DNA of 64,000 bases. Origin: Hymenochaete sp. R1 (lineage: Eukaryota > Basidiomycota > Agaricomycetes > Hymenochaetales > Hymenochaetaceae). The notes under the pieces are model-generated. The model ran no database searches. It had not been told where the DNA came from and saw only the letters and a program-made list of their open reading frames with translations. The position numbers were made by a program, and so were the translations under genes. This document shows, one piece after another, positions 43,788 to 56,538 of this stretch. The stretch's first letter is position 1, and every line of letters begins with the position of its first letter. The stretch lies in the NCBI GenBank assembly GCA_019400425.1, contig JAFREE010000087.1:1-64000 (forward strand). The letters are read 5' to 3'.

Positions 43788-46700
43788 ATGACTAGCCTTG
43801 GCAACAATGTTGGAAGAGGATTTATACCGCCGTCCGCTCGACCAGTCTCGTCTGTGCCAAACCGCTTCGCTTTTATCATACCCACACCATCAGCGTCTCC
43901 TCCAATACATCGCGATCGACCTTCCGGCCAGTATGACGGTCCCGCACCCTCAAAGAAGCGAAGGTTATCGCAGACCCCATCGTCATTAGGTCCCGGAATG
44001 CGTGGTCAATCTGTGGCTTCAACGTCGTCGTCTTCAGCACCTCGTTCGTTTTCCTCTGACAGAACTACCGAACCCACTGAAGAAGATCTGCATAACGCTC
44101 GAAGAGCCAGCGCGAACAGAGTCCTCGACATTTGGTCGCGCCTTGCAGATAAGTACGCTCGGACTCTCGAAGAAGATGACATTATCGATCTCCAGAATGA
44201 CGCTTTGTTGATAGACAAGGGTGTTGTAAATCGTGCGTACGATGATGAAACCGGTGGTTCCGAGGACGAGCAGGATAGTGTGACACATTTGGACGACGGA
44301 CTTCCTTTAATGCCAGAGGATGACGAGCCTGATGAACTTGATGCTTTTGCGCATTTACGAGTTGAAGAGGACATTATCTCGCGTTCTGGAACAGAGGACG
44401 TTGAGAATGAAGAGGACGGGGACGACGATGGTGGCTTAGACTTGTCTCCGCACCTTAAACGAGTAGCTCCTCCAAGGACGCAGGTCCCAGCAGACGATCC
44501 TGACCTAGCAGAGTTCCTGAACGCTGAGCGGGCGAGGAGGGAGAAGTACGGGGACCCGGATGATGTTGATTGTGTCGATTTTAGCATTGCAGAAACGCAT
44601 CTTGGGAAGGACACGGAATTTGAGGATTCCGATGTTGACGGCCAAGTTGGCGACCTGCAGGTGACATACACTACCTCCGACGCGGAAAGTACCGATTTCG
44701 CAACCACAGCGGCTGAGGGCGAGTGGACTGAACCTGGTGAATACGAAGAAGTCATCCACGATGAGGACGATGCTCAGCCACTATTTGATTATCGAAGAGT
44801 TTCGACACCTTCGTTTTCACCCGAATTTGAAGTCCTACCCCTACCCAGACAACACGATACCGGATTACAAGAGAATGATGTCGCTGAATCGGGAAGTCCG
44901 ACTCCATTAGAGTCCTCCGACCCCGAATCCGATGATGAACTAGGTGGTTGGGTCGCTGACAATGGAAAGGGGGGCGGCGCAAACGACGACCACACTTTCG
45001 ACAATTCAGGATCAGAAGAAAAGACTACTGGAGAAGGGGAAGTCTTATTTACTTCAAGTTCCGAATCAACTCCTCGAAAGAAGTCAAATTCTTCTCAAAA
45101 TCTCGTTAGCGAGGCTATACAATCAAGAAGACCATCAGTGCAGAAATCAGTATCGGAGGCATCAATCCAGAGTGCATCCTCTTCTCGTGGGCTTCAGCGC
45201 GATACGGTGCTTCAACTACAAACTCCTCCGCGATCTACTTCTTCTGGGCCCAATTTCAATAACCACAAAACTCCAACTGCTCGAGAGCCGCGATCCATTC
45301 AAAAAAGCCGCCCTAAACTACTTTCATCCTCCATTGAGTCGGACTCGGACAGAGATGCAAAGCAGGCCTCTTCATCAAAGCGCGTCCTTCACACGAAGAA
45401 ACCACCACAGGTTCCTCAGGGAAGGAGGACATGGCTTATTCCAGAAGTCTACATCGACACCCCACCGCGGTCATTCTCTCTCCCACGGACACCTACGCGC
45501 GAAAGTCGGGTAGAGGTTATTCATATCATGAGCTCCTCCGAAGACGAGTCAAGTGATGAGATTCCCCGAGCGAGGGCGAAGGAGAAGGGTAAGGGAAGAC
45601 AACTTGAACATGATAACTTTCAAAAAGGTCAGACCGAAAGTAGGAGCGAGCCAAATGGACATCCCATGAAGTTGAAGCGTGAAAGTGGCTCCCGTGCTTC
45701 AAGGATACCCACACCCAGTTCGCCAGAGAAAAGGTTACCGGCTAAGAACACGAAAGGCACTCCTTCACGTACGCCTCGGACGGACAACAAGCGGCGACGC
45801 TCCCCTACAGAGGATGAAGACACTGACATAGAAGTTCGCTCAAACGCTCTCTTCAGTCCTTCACCCCGCCGAAATTCTCCACGTGTTTCTCGCCGTATTT
45901 CTTCTTCTCAGAGGCATAAAGAGCATCAGCGTCATGGTATGTTATGGCTCCTTTCATGCATACAAGCCGTTGATATATGAATTGCGTCAGACTCAGAATG
46001 GATCGCACGATCTCCCAAAAGACCTCAGTCTCGATCGAGACCTCCCGAATCGAGTAGTGCACCACTTCGTCTTTCTCCAGAACTGGGATCCTTCTCTTTC
46101 ACCCCTCCTCAATTCCCTAACAGCCCGCTTGCCCAGCCTGGATTTGCCTATCCTCCTCGAGTGCACGATTCTCGAGACCAAAGACAGCATCCAAGTTTTC
46201 AAGAACCTGCTGCTCATTATCATCTGGCGCAAGCGCTGCAAAGCCTTTCTTACCTTATGGGTAGCAACCTCAGCCTTCCACCGACCTTCCCTGGATCTCC
46301 TGTGATGCACTACCCGCAAACCACTCACTTCCCTTGGCACCCACATACACCGTCACATCCCAACCGCTACACGTCGTTTGATACGCCCCAGTCAGCGGCA
46401 AGCGCACCTCCCACGTCGTCTCCCATAGGCTCAGACTACTCTGATAGTGTCCCGTCATCACCCATGAAGCAGCGCGACCGTGGCAGGTCGCGAACACGGA
46501 ACGATGATCGACGGCCAAGTACAAGTAGGTTGAAATCTGCGTTGCGGAATCCATCAAACAAATCGAGATCCCGTCTCCGGCGGCGCGTATCGTTCTCCAC
46601 TCCGGAGGCGACCCACATCGAAGATTCTAATGTTGAGTACGAATACAAATCCGAACGGCAGTCGTATGTCTTGGAAGAGGAATCATCGGACGCAGGAAGC

Positions 46701-46928
46701 GATGTTGAACGTCGTCGGCGTCGACTTGAGGCCAGGTCGCACAAACTCTCACGGACAAGGGCGCAGACTCCCGTTCCGTCTTCTTCATCTCGTACTTTGT
46801 CGGCTGGAACAGAAAAATCCATTATCAGAGACGATAGAGGAGAACATTCACATTCGGGACCATCCAGGGGTCAAACACCTGGGCCTCCTGAAGACGTTAG
46901 AATAACATACGCGAGACGGAGAAGATAA
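43788..46928 (+). CDS. Large acidic disordered protein with a Scm3/HJURP-like segment
   Basis: Two exons (43788-45936, 45991-46928) sum to 3,087 nt, 1,028 residues. First ATG in frame is at 43788 (MTSLGNNVGRGFIPP). Residues about 108-150 read ANRVLDIWSRLADKYARTL then EEDDIIDLQNDALLIDKGVV. This resembles the Scm3/HJURP core pattern (Trp helix, DEIDL, then I-V-x-D-x-G), which chaperones centromeric histone CENP-A. The next segments are highly acidic (EDEQDS, EDGDDDGG), then a Ser/Pro/Arg-rich region with many SP/TP sites, and the C-terminus has RS/RR-rich clusters (RDRGRSRTRNDDRRPSTSR). All this fits a nuclear chromatin protein. The Scm3 assignment rests on a motif read by eye and is tentative; the gene model is much surer than the function. 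Confidence 0.5.
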
Positions 46929-47229
46929 TGCGCTTTGTTCATGTATTCACTATGATTTTTGTTGTCGAGGTCTTGGTAATTCAACTTGTAGTCTTGTACG
47001 CAATGTATTTCTTGCCTCTCGCTACGTTTCTATGTCTCATGGGTTACATGTCATTTATTTGAAGTTTAGGTGCATGAAATTTTCGAAGAGAAGATTCGAG
47101 TGAACAGGAGTCTGACTCGGAAGTTCTCGTGACGCGACATTCATCTCATCCTCTAGATCTCTTGCTTTCTACGCTCTACCATGCCCTTCCCAACCTTGCG
47201 ATCAACAAACAACAGGACAAAGCCTTCCC
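46929..47229. other. Intergenic between Scm3-like and NUDCD1-like genes
   Basis: 301 bp holding the 3' UTR of the former and promoter of the latter, both on the plus strand. No ORF of interest. Confidence 0.35.
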
Positions 47230-49272
47230 ATGGCCCCTTTTGTTACAAACAAGCGTCTGCTCAATCCCACGTTCGAAGGATACAAGCTTTCACTTCTAGA
47301 GCAAGATGAACATATCACTAGCTACCCGTTAAGTGCTCGCCCGACGCAAGCCAATGTCTCCGGGAAGTCGAAGGTGCCGCTGTCTTTCGAAGAAATGCAG
47401 GCCCGTATTAGACACAACCACCTGGCAGTATCTGTAGATGGGATTTCTGCACTATACGTGGATAGTGATCTGAATGTTTGCAAGATTACACTGGACGAAG
47501 TGAGTGCTAGTGCCCCTTCCAAACGATCCAAGCTGTGATTGACACAGAATCCCTAGAACTTTAACCCTACGTTTGACGTCATCTACGAACTACCAAAACC
47601 CATACAAAGCGACGAATTCAAAGAACAGGAACACAAAGAATATCCCTGTGTTATGTCCGTGGGCGAAGCATGGCTTGTTTCCGACGGAACGGGGTTGTTG
47701 TATGTTCTCGTGCAGGAAGGCGAGTCTTATAGGATTTCTGCAACATACCATCTTCCCGTCCCAGAGAATGAGCTCTCAGAGTCGCCTTTCAAACTTCACG
47801 CTGCGCGACTAAAGGATGAAGGCATGCTTGTCTGTGTTCTTTCGTGCCGGCACACAGGGAGCCATGCCGCTACTACGACAAATGGGAAAGGCGGACAGGA
47901 TTCGCCCGTCCACTTCGACGTCATAATCACGCAGCTCAAAGTATCGAGCATATCGGAAGACCTTCAAGCGCTCGAGATTCTCTGGCGAGGGCGCGGGACG
48001 GACGTACCAATGCACGTCGACTTCGACATCTCACGAAATGCTTTTATCGTCTTCGGAGCCTCTTTATACAAAGGAGGCCAATCTTCCACTACTACTACCC
48101 TTCCAACGTATGAACCTACATCCGACGAGCTGGCTCCTATCCCCAGCGCCAACGAATCACTCTCCGAGCCCCCAACGCGTCCCCCACCCTATTCCTGGAC
48201 CCAAACATCCGACTCTGTCACTATAGCCTTCGCCCTCCCCTCAAACGTCTCCAAAACCAACATCAATGTCACCCTCACCGCAAAGACCCTATCCCTCCTC
48301 GTCAAACACGAGCTACCCACCTCGGCGCCCCTCCCCCGATATGCACTCAAACAACTGTGGGACAGCATCAACCCGTCATCGAGTTTCTGGACGTGGGACC
48401 GGGAGGCTGAGAACCATTTTGGTCTCCTCACACTGCATCTTGATAAACGAAACGAAGGAACACGGTGGTCTCACGTCTTCGCTTCACAGGGTACTCAAAC
48501 CTCTCCATCGAACGCGCCAGGCGGTCAAATCGATACCAGCGCCGCCGAAGACGTAGAAGTACCAGAGACGCTCGACCCTTCGGAGCTTTACCAGATTCGT
48601 GAATCGCTGGAGAAGTATACGGGCGCGTTACAGACCGGCGAAGACGCAAGCGGACTTGGGCTGGGAACGGGTGTACCGAGTCTCGCAGAGGGCGAGATGG
48701 ACGAGAGCGTAGACTCGTCCGTGGGTCAGAAGGCCGTCATTACCTGGGTCGGTATGGACGGAACCGTCCCCTCAGAGCAGGACATCTCCTCCGAACCACC
48801 CGTATCTCTACTTTCCGTCCCTATCCCCGGAACGGTCGGTGACGCCGACAGACCATCCGTCATAACACAAAGAGACATCGATGGACTCTTGTTTCACCTC
48901 TTACTCGCTGAGCCTGACGTCGACGCCCAGGCATGGTGCCATTCCGCAACCTTCCCCGCCCTCGCGTTCGTCCTAGCATCCAAGCGCGACAGACGCTTCA
49001 CGTTCCACTCACCTGCCTCCAGCTCCAGCTCCAGCTCCTCTGCAGGCGCCGTATACACATTCGAAAGCGGGACGGGAATCGGAGGAGGGAACGTATTTGT
49101 GTATTGGGGCTCGAAACGCAGGGAAAAGTGGGCGAAGCAGTCGGTGTTGAAGGTGAGTGGGGGGAGTGCAGGGGCGTTGCTTGGTGTAGGGGCTGTGAAA
49201 ACGGCGGGAGGGAAGAGAGCGATTCTGTGTCTATGCGAACAAGAGTTGGTCGTGCTACGGGATGTGTTTTGA
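47230..49272 (+). CDS. NUDCD1-like CS-domain (NudC family) protein
   Basis: Resembles NudC domain-containing protein 1: an N-terminal beta-propeller-like region and a central CS (p23-like) domain that works with Hsp90-type chaperoning. Exon 1 47230-47499 (MAPFVTNKRLLNPTFEGYKL), intron 47500-47556, exon 2 47557-49272; total 1,986 nt, 661 residues, splice junction DE|NFNPTF. The N-terminal part has EYPCVMSVGEAWLVSDGTG and MLVCVLSCRH. The CS domain reads PPPYSWTQTSDSVTIAF, TLTAKTLSLLVKH and WDSINPSSSFWTWDRE. The C-terminal half has WVGMDGTVP, DIDGLLFHLLLAEPD and a last block ILCLCEQELVVLRDVF. Long Ser/Ala insertions break the family spacing. CS domain is clear; the NUDCD1 subclass is probable. 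Confidence 0.75.
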
Positions 49273-49957
49273 GTCTGTATTAATATTGTGTTTCGGGGTC
49301 ATTTGCAGATATGGATCGGAGCGAGGAGTGCGGCGCGGGTTTCTCTCCAGTAGCTTAGTGATGGCACACAATGAAATGTGGAGAGGAGAAAGAAAAGAAG
49401 TGAAAAAATGATAATGATCAAGTATACATCGCCGACTTTTGCCATATAGGTCCTATGCATAAGTACCTTGGTGAATAGGACAAGAAATCGGAAAAGAGAG
49501 AGGGAGACAGGCACAGACGCCAATGGGAAATGATACACACAGATGATGAAACGGGAAGGATGATGTACCCTACGAGACAGTACCAAGTAGCACAGAAAGG
49601 AAGGAAGAAAGAAAGAGAAGAAGAGCGCAGACGATTAGACAATTCGGGTAACCGACACCATACATAAGATCGAAGCAGGAGGTCAGGAAGGGATAAAAAG
49701 GGAAACCAGCAGGAGGCAGAATGCGAATGACGTTACACGAACACATGTAAAACACGGTATGCAGTGTAATGCGGCGCGGTACGGTTGCGAATGGAGAAAA
49801 GGGAGTCATTGAGGCAAAGGATGGACAAATGGATGGGAGGTGAGTCGAAAGGGAAGAAAAGCTGGAAACGCCGAGTAAAGAAAGGATGGAGTGGTGCATA
49901 TTTATCCACCATCGTCAACGCTGACATTCTCCCCTTGGGAAAGAAAATGAGGACCTT
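49273..49957. other. Convergent 3' ends, NUDCD1-like and PP2C genes
   Basis: 685 bp, purine-rich on the plus strand (GAAAGGAAGGAAGAAAG near 49590-49620). The open frames here are low complexity and are not called. Confidence 0.4.
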
Positions 49958-52489
49958 TCAACCCTTCAATGGCGACTCGCTCTTGTCCATGAGACCTTCT
50001 ACTTTCATCACTCCATCAACCTTATCACCACCAGGCGGCGAAGATAGCTGTTGCACCCTTAGATCCCCATTCACCAGAGGGGCCGGCGGCGGCGGCGCCT
50101 CGCCCCCTTCCGATTTCACGCTCATCCCATTCGTCGTCTTCGTCTCGGAATGGGCGCCAAACGCCTGCTGCGCCTCGTCGCCGGGATTCGAATTCTCCGT
50201 CGGCGTCGAGTCGGACCCGTACGGCGGCTTGTCGCTCTCCTCCAGCTCGTCCAGCTGTGCCTTTAGACTCTTCGTCACGTCCGAATGGGGTGGCGACCGC
50301 AGCCCCAACGACCTGTAAAAGTTTTCCTCGTCCTCCTTGTCCACGCCTTCCCCTTCGGAATTGGGTAGATTCAGCACCATCTCCTCTTCGTCGCTGTCAT
50401 CGTCCAGGTCGTCCATTTGCATGTTGGAGGCAGGGGAGAACTGGATCCCGGTCCCGAGCATGGATCGAGCGAACCCGAGTGGACCGCCTACACCCATCGC
50501 CCTCCCACCGAACACACTGCTCAAGCCACCCGCGTCCTCATCGTTAGAGAAAGAACCTCCGGAAGCACGGTCGCGTGACGCCCTCTCGTCCTGGGCGGCC
50601 TTCCGTGCACGGAAGGCACTCACCCTCGAGGGTGCGTATAACTGTGGAATTTCAGTCGGTGTGGGGTATCCATACTGGTTCTTCACCCTGTCCGTCACCC
50701 AGTCGTACCATTCCTGCTTCGTGCGCCCGGCCAGAAGCGCGACGATGAGGACAGTCATGTTATCGCAGCCGAGACCCGCGCCTGACGACGTATCGGGAGC
50801 AAGACAGTGATCACAGAGGAACGACGCAATTTCTTCGAGCTCTTTCCCTTGCGATATTTGTAATCTTACGATGTCTCCCACTTGTTGAGATGAAAGACAG
50901 TCCCAAATGCCTGTCCTCCCAACACACGTGAGGAAGTTGTACTAAAGAGAGCAGCGAAATAAGACGAACCATCACAAGCGAGGACGACGAATTCCTCTTC
51001 CTGGTCCATCTTATGCTCCGTAATATCAGGATTTGCGGTGATAATCTGCTCTTCAGCAGGAAGGGAGTTGTTCTTCTTGAACTCAAAATCACCAATCGCT
51101 CTCGAGAGCGCCAGATTGCCTGCGAAACTCAATTCAATAAAATAGAGTTATTGAGGCAATGCACCACCCACCATTCACACGACCGTATTCGACGTAGCCG
51201 CCAGCATTCTTAATTCGAGTCATCTCCGCTGTTGGTGCATCATGAGGGCAGGCACGCGTCAGAATGATGACAAAGTTGCTTACATTCGTTCAAAGGTTTA
51301 TGGTCAAAGCTTAGTGGCTTTACCTCACCCTTTACACATACAATGGCCCTCGAATCACCGGCGTTTGCCTGTTCAAAAGAGCGAACATGATTAAAAGGAT
51401 TAGAAAATAAAAGCGAGACATTGGATCAGCGTCCTTGTCCTAGCTCCATTCAACGGAAGCGGGAATAAAAACTTACGACGAAGATCCTCCCATCGTTCGT
51501 GACCAAAGCAGCGACGGCGGTACACCCAGACGGATCCCTGAAAAACCGAGAGTCTGTGTCATTACGTCCGTGAGGTGAGCGGGTGTGTCCCCTCAATAAC
51601 TATACTAACCAGAACTCACCCGCACGGATGTCCTCGTCCGTGCCTAAGAATGCATTTTTGAGAGCCACGTCCCATTTCTTCTCCCGATATGCCTGGTCGT
51701 TTATGAGGCGCTTGTGCACGTTCTCGCCGGAGAACTTGGCGGCGGTCCCACCTGATCGATACGTGGACAGATAAGTCAGAAAACGGGGACTATTGGAATG
51801 TGGGAAGGATATGGCACGTACCGCCGTGCCCGTCATATACGGCAAAGAATGCATTGCCATCTCCTTTGTTGTCATCCAAGTCCACCTCAATCGCATGTGC
51901 ATCTTCCATAGCTAGATGAAAAGGTTGTAAGATGAGAATGCGTCACAATAAACATTATATAGGAGCGGGGTTAAACCGTCGCCACAGTGCACAGAAAGAG
52001 TATTTGAAAGGAAGTCATACGACCACTTAGATAACAGTGAAAACCAAGGATAATGGTCGACCATAAATACACTTTGAGGAGCGGAATAGCATGGGCGTCA
52101 AAGAAAACGAGTATAAAGCCCTGTGCCATGCTCCGTGCCTGCGCAAATTACGAGCGACCAACAACGCCAGAGAAAACTTTCTCGCAAGTGAAATAACAGG
52201 TAGAGATCGACTCACATATCCTCCATCCCTGCATTTCACATAGACCATACGCGAACTTGTCTGTTTCTCCGGACTTGATGTGTTTCTCGGTATCTGGATA
52301 TGGTCGGGTGAACGGAGAGAATCAGTCAATGATTGTTTCGGAAGCAGACGCAAGATGTGCCGCTCCTTGCCCTGCTAGACAGCACTGCGAGTACGAACCA
52401 GGCGAAGAGAGCGTTTGACCCTAATCGAGAGAGATAATGTGAGAACATGGAGGGATAAGAGATTAACGAACGGAAGCGAGACTGACCAT
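49958..52489 (-). CDS. PP2C serine/threonine phosphatase, Ptc2/Ptc3 type
   Basis: Metal-dependent phosphatase of the PPM family (yeast Ptc2/Ptc3), which act on stress MAP kinases, Rad53 and Cdc28-type targets. The conserved N-terminus MGQTLSSP-DTEKH is assembled from an exon holding only the ATG (52487-52489), a short exon and a third exon, giving the myristoylation-type MG start. Motifs: [29 protein letters not shown] (catalytic metal Asp), [74 protein letters not shown], and [17 protein letters not shown]-terminal about 260-residue tail is Ser/Glu/Asp-rich, with a [12 protein letters not shown] cluster. Introns near 52425-52486, 52365-52400, 52215-51912 and others. Stop at 49958. Confidence 0.9.
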
Positions 52490-53531
52490 GATGTACGGAA
52501 GAAGAGATGTATATGCTGGCTAAGGACGCGCGGCTATCGGTGACAAATTTTCGCTGGTTGTTCAGAGAGGTTACTAAGAGCTGTAGTAGTGTGTCTAATG
52601 AGAAAGATGGGCGGCAGGAGTGGGGTGTAAAGAGGGAGAGCGATGGGAGGAAGGAGAGAGAGTAGGTGAGGTTAACGTTGTGGAGGGGTAAAGAAGAGTG
52701 TTACTGGATCGAGCCAGTTAAGGAAACCCGGCCGTCATCGCCTTTCGTCACGCTTGCCTTCCTCATCCTCGACGACGACGACGACTGTTCTTGCCTTCTT
52801 ACCACCACCATCATCGCATTTCTATTCAGTGTAGAATTTGGTTGACTGATATGTCGAGCGTCAAAGGTCCAGTTGTCGATACTTGGCTTTCTATTTTATT
52901 TTATCCTTCATCGCCTCGAAGCTATCCTGGAGAGAAAGTGATGGACTGATCCGAATGCTGCTCTGGTGCTGGTAGTATAGTATACTTATTCGTCTTGCTC
53001 TCACCTGGACGCCAGATTCGCATGTTACAGGTATCCTGTGCACAATATCGCCTTGAAAGTATCTTGCTCAAGGTTTGAAGCCAGACTAACTACTATGGTC
53101 TGCCCTGCCTCCAAGACACCTTTTGAGCCTGTAGACTAGGAATAAACTCTCTTTCCGAAGCTACTGCTCAATTCTTGACACTCTGGATCCGCAAGTTTGA
53201 TACAGTTTCCTCTGATGATTGTTTGCCCATAGTTCCTACTGTCTCGGAGGATATTTTAAAGCCTAAGTACTGTGTCTTTCAGTTTTACATTATCTAGAAT
53301 TTTCTTCTTATTTCGTGTGCAATTAATTAATTTATGCACTTTTCGAGCATTGAAAGCAACCATTACTATTTGCTGCATGTATGCAACGAAAGACGAATAC
53401 GGGGATGAAGAGAGTTGAGATTTGATGGTATGACGCCACCAAAGTTTACTCATCCTCTTTCCTCTTCTCTCCTCACCGTCCGTGGCCGGCGCCGCCGCTC
53501 TCGACTCTGACTTTCTTTGCTCACGACCACC
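52490..53531. other. Divergent upstream region of PP2C and YTP1-like genes
   Basis: 1,042 bp. Contains a GAC triplet run at 52771-52785 and pyrimidine-rich stretches just before 53532. No gene. Probably two separate promoters. Confidence 0.4.
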
Positions 53532-55504
53532 ATGGCGTCCTTCAGTCGACGCACCGCTTTCGTCTCTACCGTGCTCGCCCTCGTAGCCTCACGAGCATCA
53601 GCCCATAAACACCATGCACACCTCACAGAAGAAGAGATGAACGCTCCCGTCGACGCCGTATTATGGATACACATCGCCTTACAGTGTCTTGTCTGGGGCT
53701 TCATCTTCCCAATCGGAATGGTATTGGGCATGTCAAGGAGTCGCTGGCACGTCCCACTTCAGGTGCGTCCTCATGATGCACTTTACATGTCCGAGTAAGC
53801 CAACACAAACGTTTCACAATACAGAGCACAGGCTTCGCACTCACCATCGCTGGTATATTCCTCGGCCATGGTCACGGCGGACGCCAATTCTACGCCTCCG
53901 TCCACGGCACGTTCGCCAATATTCTCTACATACCTATCGTCGCCCAGCTATGCCTCGGTATCTACCTCAAGCTGCACATCCACGAACGATCCGTCCGACC
54001 GTATGCTGTCCGCGCTCATGGCATCCTTGGCAAACTATATCCTGTTCTGGGATGGACGCAAATGCTATTCGGGGCGATCACATTCAGAAACTATTGCAGA
54101 GGTGGGAACCTTGGGCAATGTCTGGCTCATTACATTATGGTGCGGATGTATCTGAATTCTTGTGGTGTCTGCCATTCATGCATGTTGCAGGGAAGCGCGT
54201 TCATCGGCTATGGTATCATCTTGGCCATCTTCCTCATCGCTGGCGAAGCTTGGATAAAACGTTCAGGGAGGAGTCCAGAATGGTGGGACTCATGGGTCAT
54301 CACTCTTTGGGTGAGTCGGTTTCCGGTAGCATTCAGTCAGGCTCGGTCTGACTTGCACGATTAGGGAATCGGTACTTGTGCAGTCCATTCGTTTCGTCTC
54401 TTCCAGCCTAACACATCAATCCACTAGTCAACACTTTCACCGAGCACCGTGGCTCACATTGGTCTGTAAAAGACATGCAACACACGTCTCTTGGTGTCTT
54501 ATGTATGTCCTCTTTCTTTCCTCGTACTCTCGAACATTCCTCTTACAAACGCATTACAGGGTGGACCGGTGGCGCCCTCGGCATCTGGCTCTCTCGAAAC
54601 AACCAAAGAAGCGTGGTCCCATCCATCATGTACATCCAATTATTTCTTCCTAAACCCCACAAAAAAGAAGTCTAATCAAATCCGTCTTAGCATCCTCCTC
54701 ACCGGCTGGGCCATGTCCCAACACGCCCAAGCCCTCGCGCTCTCCACCAAAGTCCACTCCGTCTTCGGCATCGCGCTCATGCTCGCGGGCGTAACGCGCA
54801 TCGTCGAAGTCTGCTTCATCGTCCCCTCGTTCGACAAGGACGGATCCTCCGCCATGGACAGCGATAGACACTCCGATCGGACTTTGGGACCCAGCACACC
54901 CGAGAACCCTCGACTGTTTGTCGTACAGGCGTTCCGCCATTTCCCGCCTTTCGTAAGTGCTTTTTCATGATAGTGATAAAGAAGGGGGGGGGGGACATTA
55001 TCATGACGTACAACGTATCGGTATCCGTGCTTACTATACCGCGTTTCCCAGCTATTGGTCGCAGCGGGGCTGCTTTTCATGTCCGCTACGGACGAAGAAA
55101 TGGTCTTCGCGCACGACGGAGGCATGGACCACGTCACCTACGTCCTCATCATGCTCAGGTATGCTTCACCTCACAATCTTCACTCCTCTCTGTATCGTTA
55201 TTTATCCATTAATATTTCACCCACGGTCCATAGCTTCGCCTTCGTCATATACACCCTCGCCCTCGTCCTCATCCACACATGGGCCACAAGCGGACGGAAC
55301 GCGCCCGATAGTCATAGTCGACTACACGAGCACCCGGGTCGAAGAGATAGCGGAGGGGACGAGGAAGACGCGCTCGAGCTCGATAAATGGTATCATCGCG
55401 TCCCTGCGGGTGAGGCTGACGCGGAAGTCATCTCTCCGCCGCAGTTTGTCATCGGGGAACATGAAAATGAACATGAACATGAGCACGGGATTGATAGGCG
55501 TTGA
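53532..55504 (+). CDS. Ytp1-like multipass membrane protein
   Basis: Fungal integral membrane protein of the DUF2427/Ytp1 family. ATG 53532 begins a signal/first helix (MASFSRRTAFVSTVLALVA) followed by AHKHHAHLTEEEMNAPV. Hydrophobic segments: VLWIHIALQCLVWGFIFPIG, STGFALTIAGIFLGHGHGG, GTFANILYIPIVAQLCLG, VRAHGILGKLYPVLGWTQML, FIGYGIILAIFLIAGEAW, the Ytp1 block WDSWVITLWGIVNTFTEH, MQHTSLGVLWWTGG, HSVFGIALMLAGVTRIVE, LLVAAGLLFMSATDEE and MDHVTYVLIMLSFAFVIYTL. Histidines placed in helices recall cytochrome b561-type folds, so haem or metal binding is possible. The C-terminus is hydrophilic and ends in a His/Glu repeat (HENEHEHEHG). Five or six introns; one contains an 11-G run (54984-54994). Confidence 0.8.
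54984..54994 (+). repeat. Poly-G tract in intron of YTP1-like gene
   Basis: Eleven consecutive G in the intron that begins after HFPPF (about 54951). Length may be unstable or a sequencing weak spot; it does not touch coding sequence. Confidence 0.6.
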
Positions 55505-56538
55505 GACGAGTGAGAGCGGATTATCTGGCCAATACGCGCTTTCCTTTCTTAAAACCCCTTATTATTTACTCCAGAACCAAAAGTTCATTGTGTTATCCCT
55601 GTCGCAGATGTAATTGCCCATCCTTGTTGTCATTGTCACTGTTACCATCCACATCCTCAAATATTTTTGTCGTCATGTCATGAATATCTCCTATCGCACC
55701 AGAGTCCAGACACTACTCCTGTATCCGACAACCTCTCAAGTTCCAAAAGTCACCGACATACAAAGCGAATCCTAGAAAATCTCAGATAACTCGAATATTT
55801 GATTATAGATGGGATGGGAGGTGTTGGAGAGTCGAATAACTCCGCAGGCGAGCCCCTGGGGAAAGACGCGAGAGACAAGTACATGTCAATATCAGATCGA
55901 GAAGGGAAAAGAGAGAAAGAAGGAAGGAAGAAACGCGAAAGAGGAGATAGGCGAAGGGGTAGGATAGGATGGCGCCGCTTGATTAAAGGAAATGTCGGAA
56001 GAAAGAAGGAGACTGAAGTATAGAAAAAAATAGACGCTAGATTCAGATTTTGAGACAAGGGGAAACCCAACAAAACAAGAGTGAGCTAACGGGAGGGTGC
56101 AGGGGCATGAAACGATTCGTGGAAAAAAAATACTGGTGTTGGTTTGCTTGAGGAAGGAAAGGGGGGGTTCGTTCACCGAAGGGTATTATCCTTGGGAATC
56201 GTGAAGAAATGGAACGAACGAATTGAACACCCAAACAAGTGAAGAAAATTTGGTCAAAGAAGAGGAAAGAAAGAGCGTGTGTTATAAATACTGTACATAC
56301 CGGAGGAGGGAGAAGGAAATGAAAAGAAAAGTGGAGGGAACGTAGGAGGACTCGTGACTGCAAAGCAAAAGTGCCGTTAGAAAGTGAAGCGAAAACGTGA
56401 TGGGGAAGTGGAAAGAAGTCATCTTTGGAACATGAAACAAGAAGGGGGCCTTGGATGGAAGGGCTTGAGCTTGAGAGAGATAAAGTCGTCATAATAGCGG
56501 AAGGAGAACCAAGTCCGTGCGGATAGAGCTTGGACTGT
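55505..56538. other. Convergent 3' region, YTP1-like and CaaX-protein genes
   Basis: 1,034 bp with a strong purine bias on the plus strand (55890-56040, GAAAGA/GGAAGA repeats). Long frames here on both strands are compositional. No gene is supported. Confidence 0.45.

Noticed and set aside
44006..44755. 249-codon minus frame opposite the Scm3-like gene
   Set aside because: Ser-rich antisense shadow of an acidic coding stretch.
55750..56176. Minus frames of about 100 codons with many Phe/Ser/Leu
   Set aside because: Antisense of a GAA/GGA purine tract in a convergent 3' region; no membrane-protein family.
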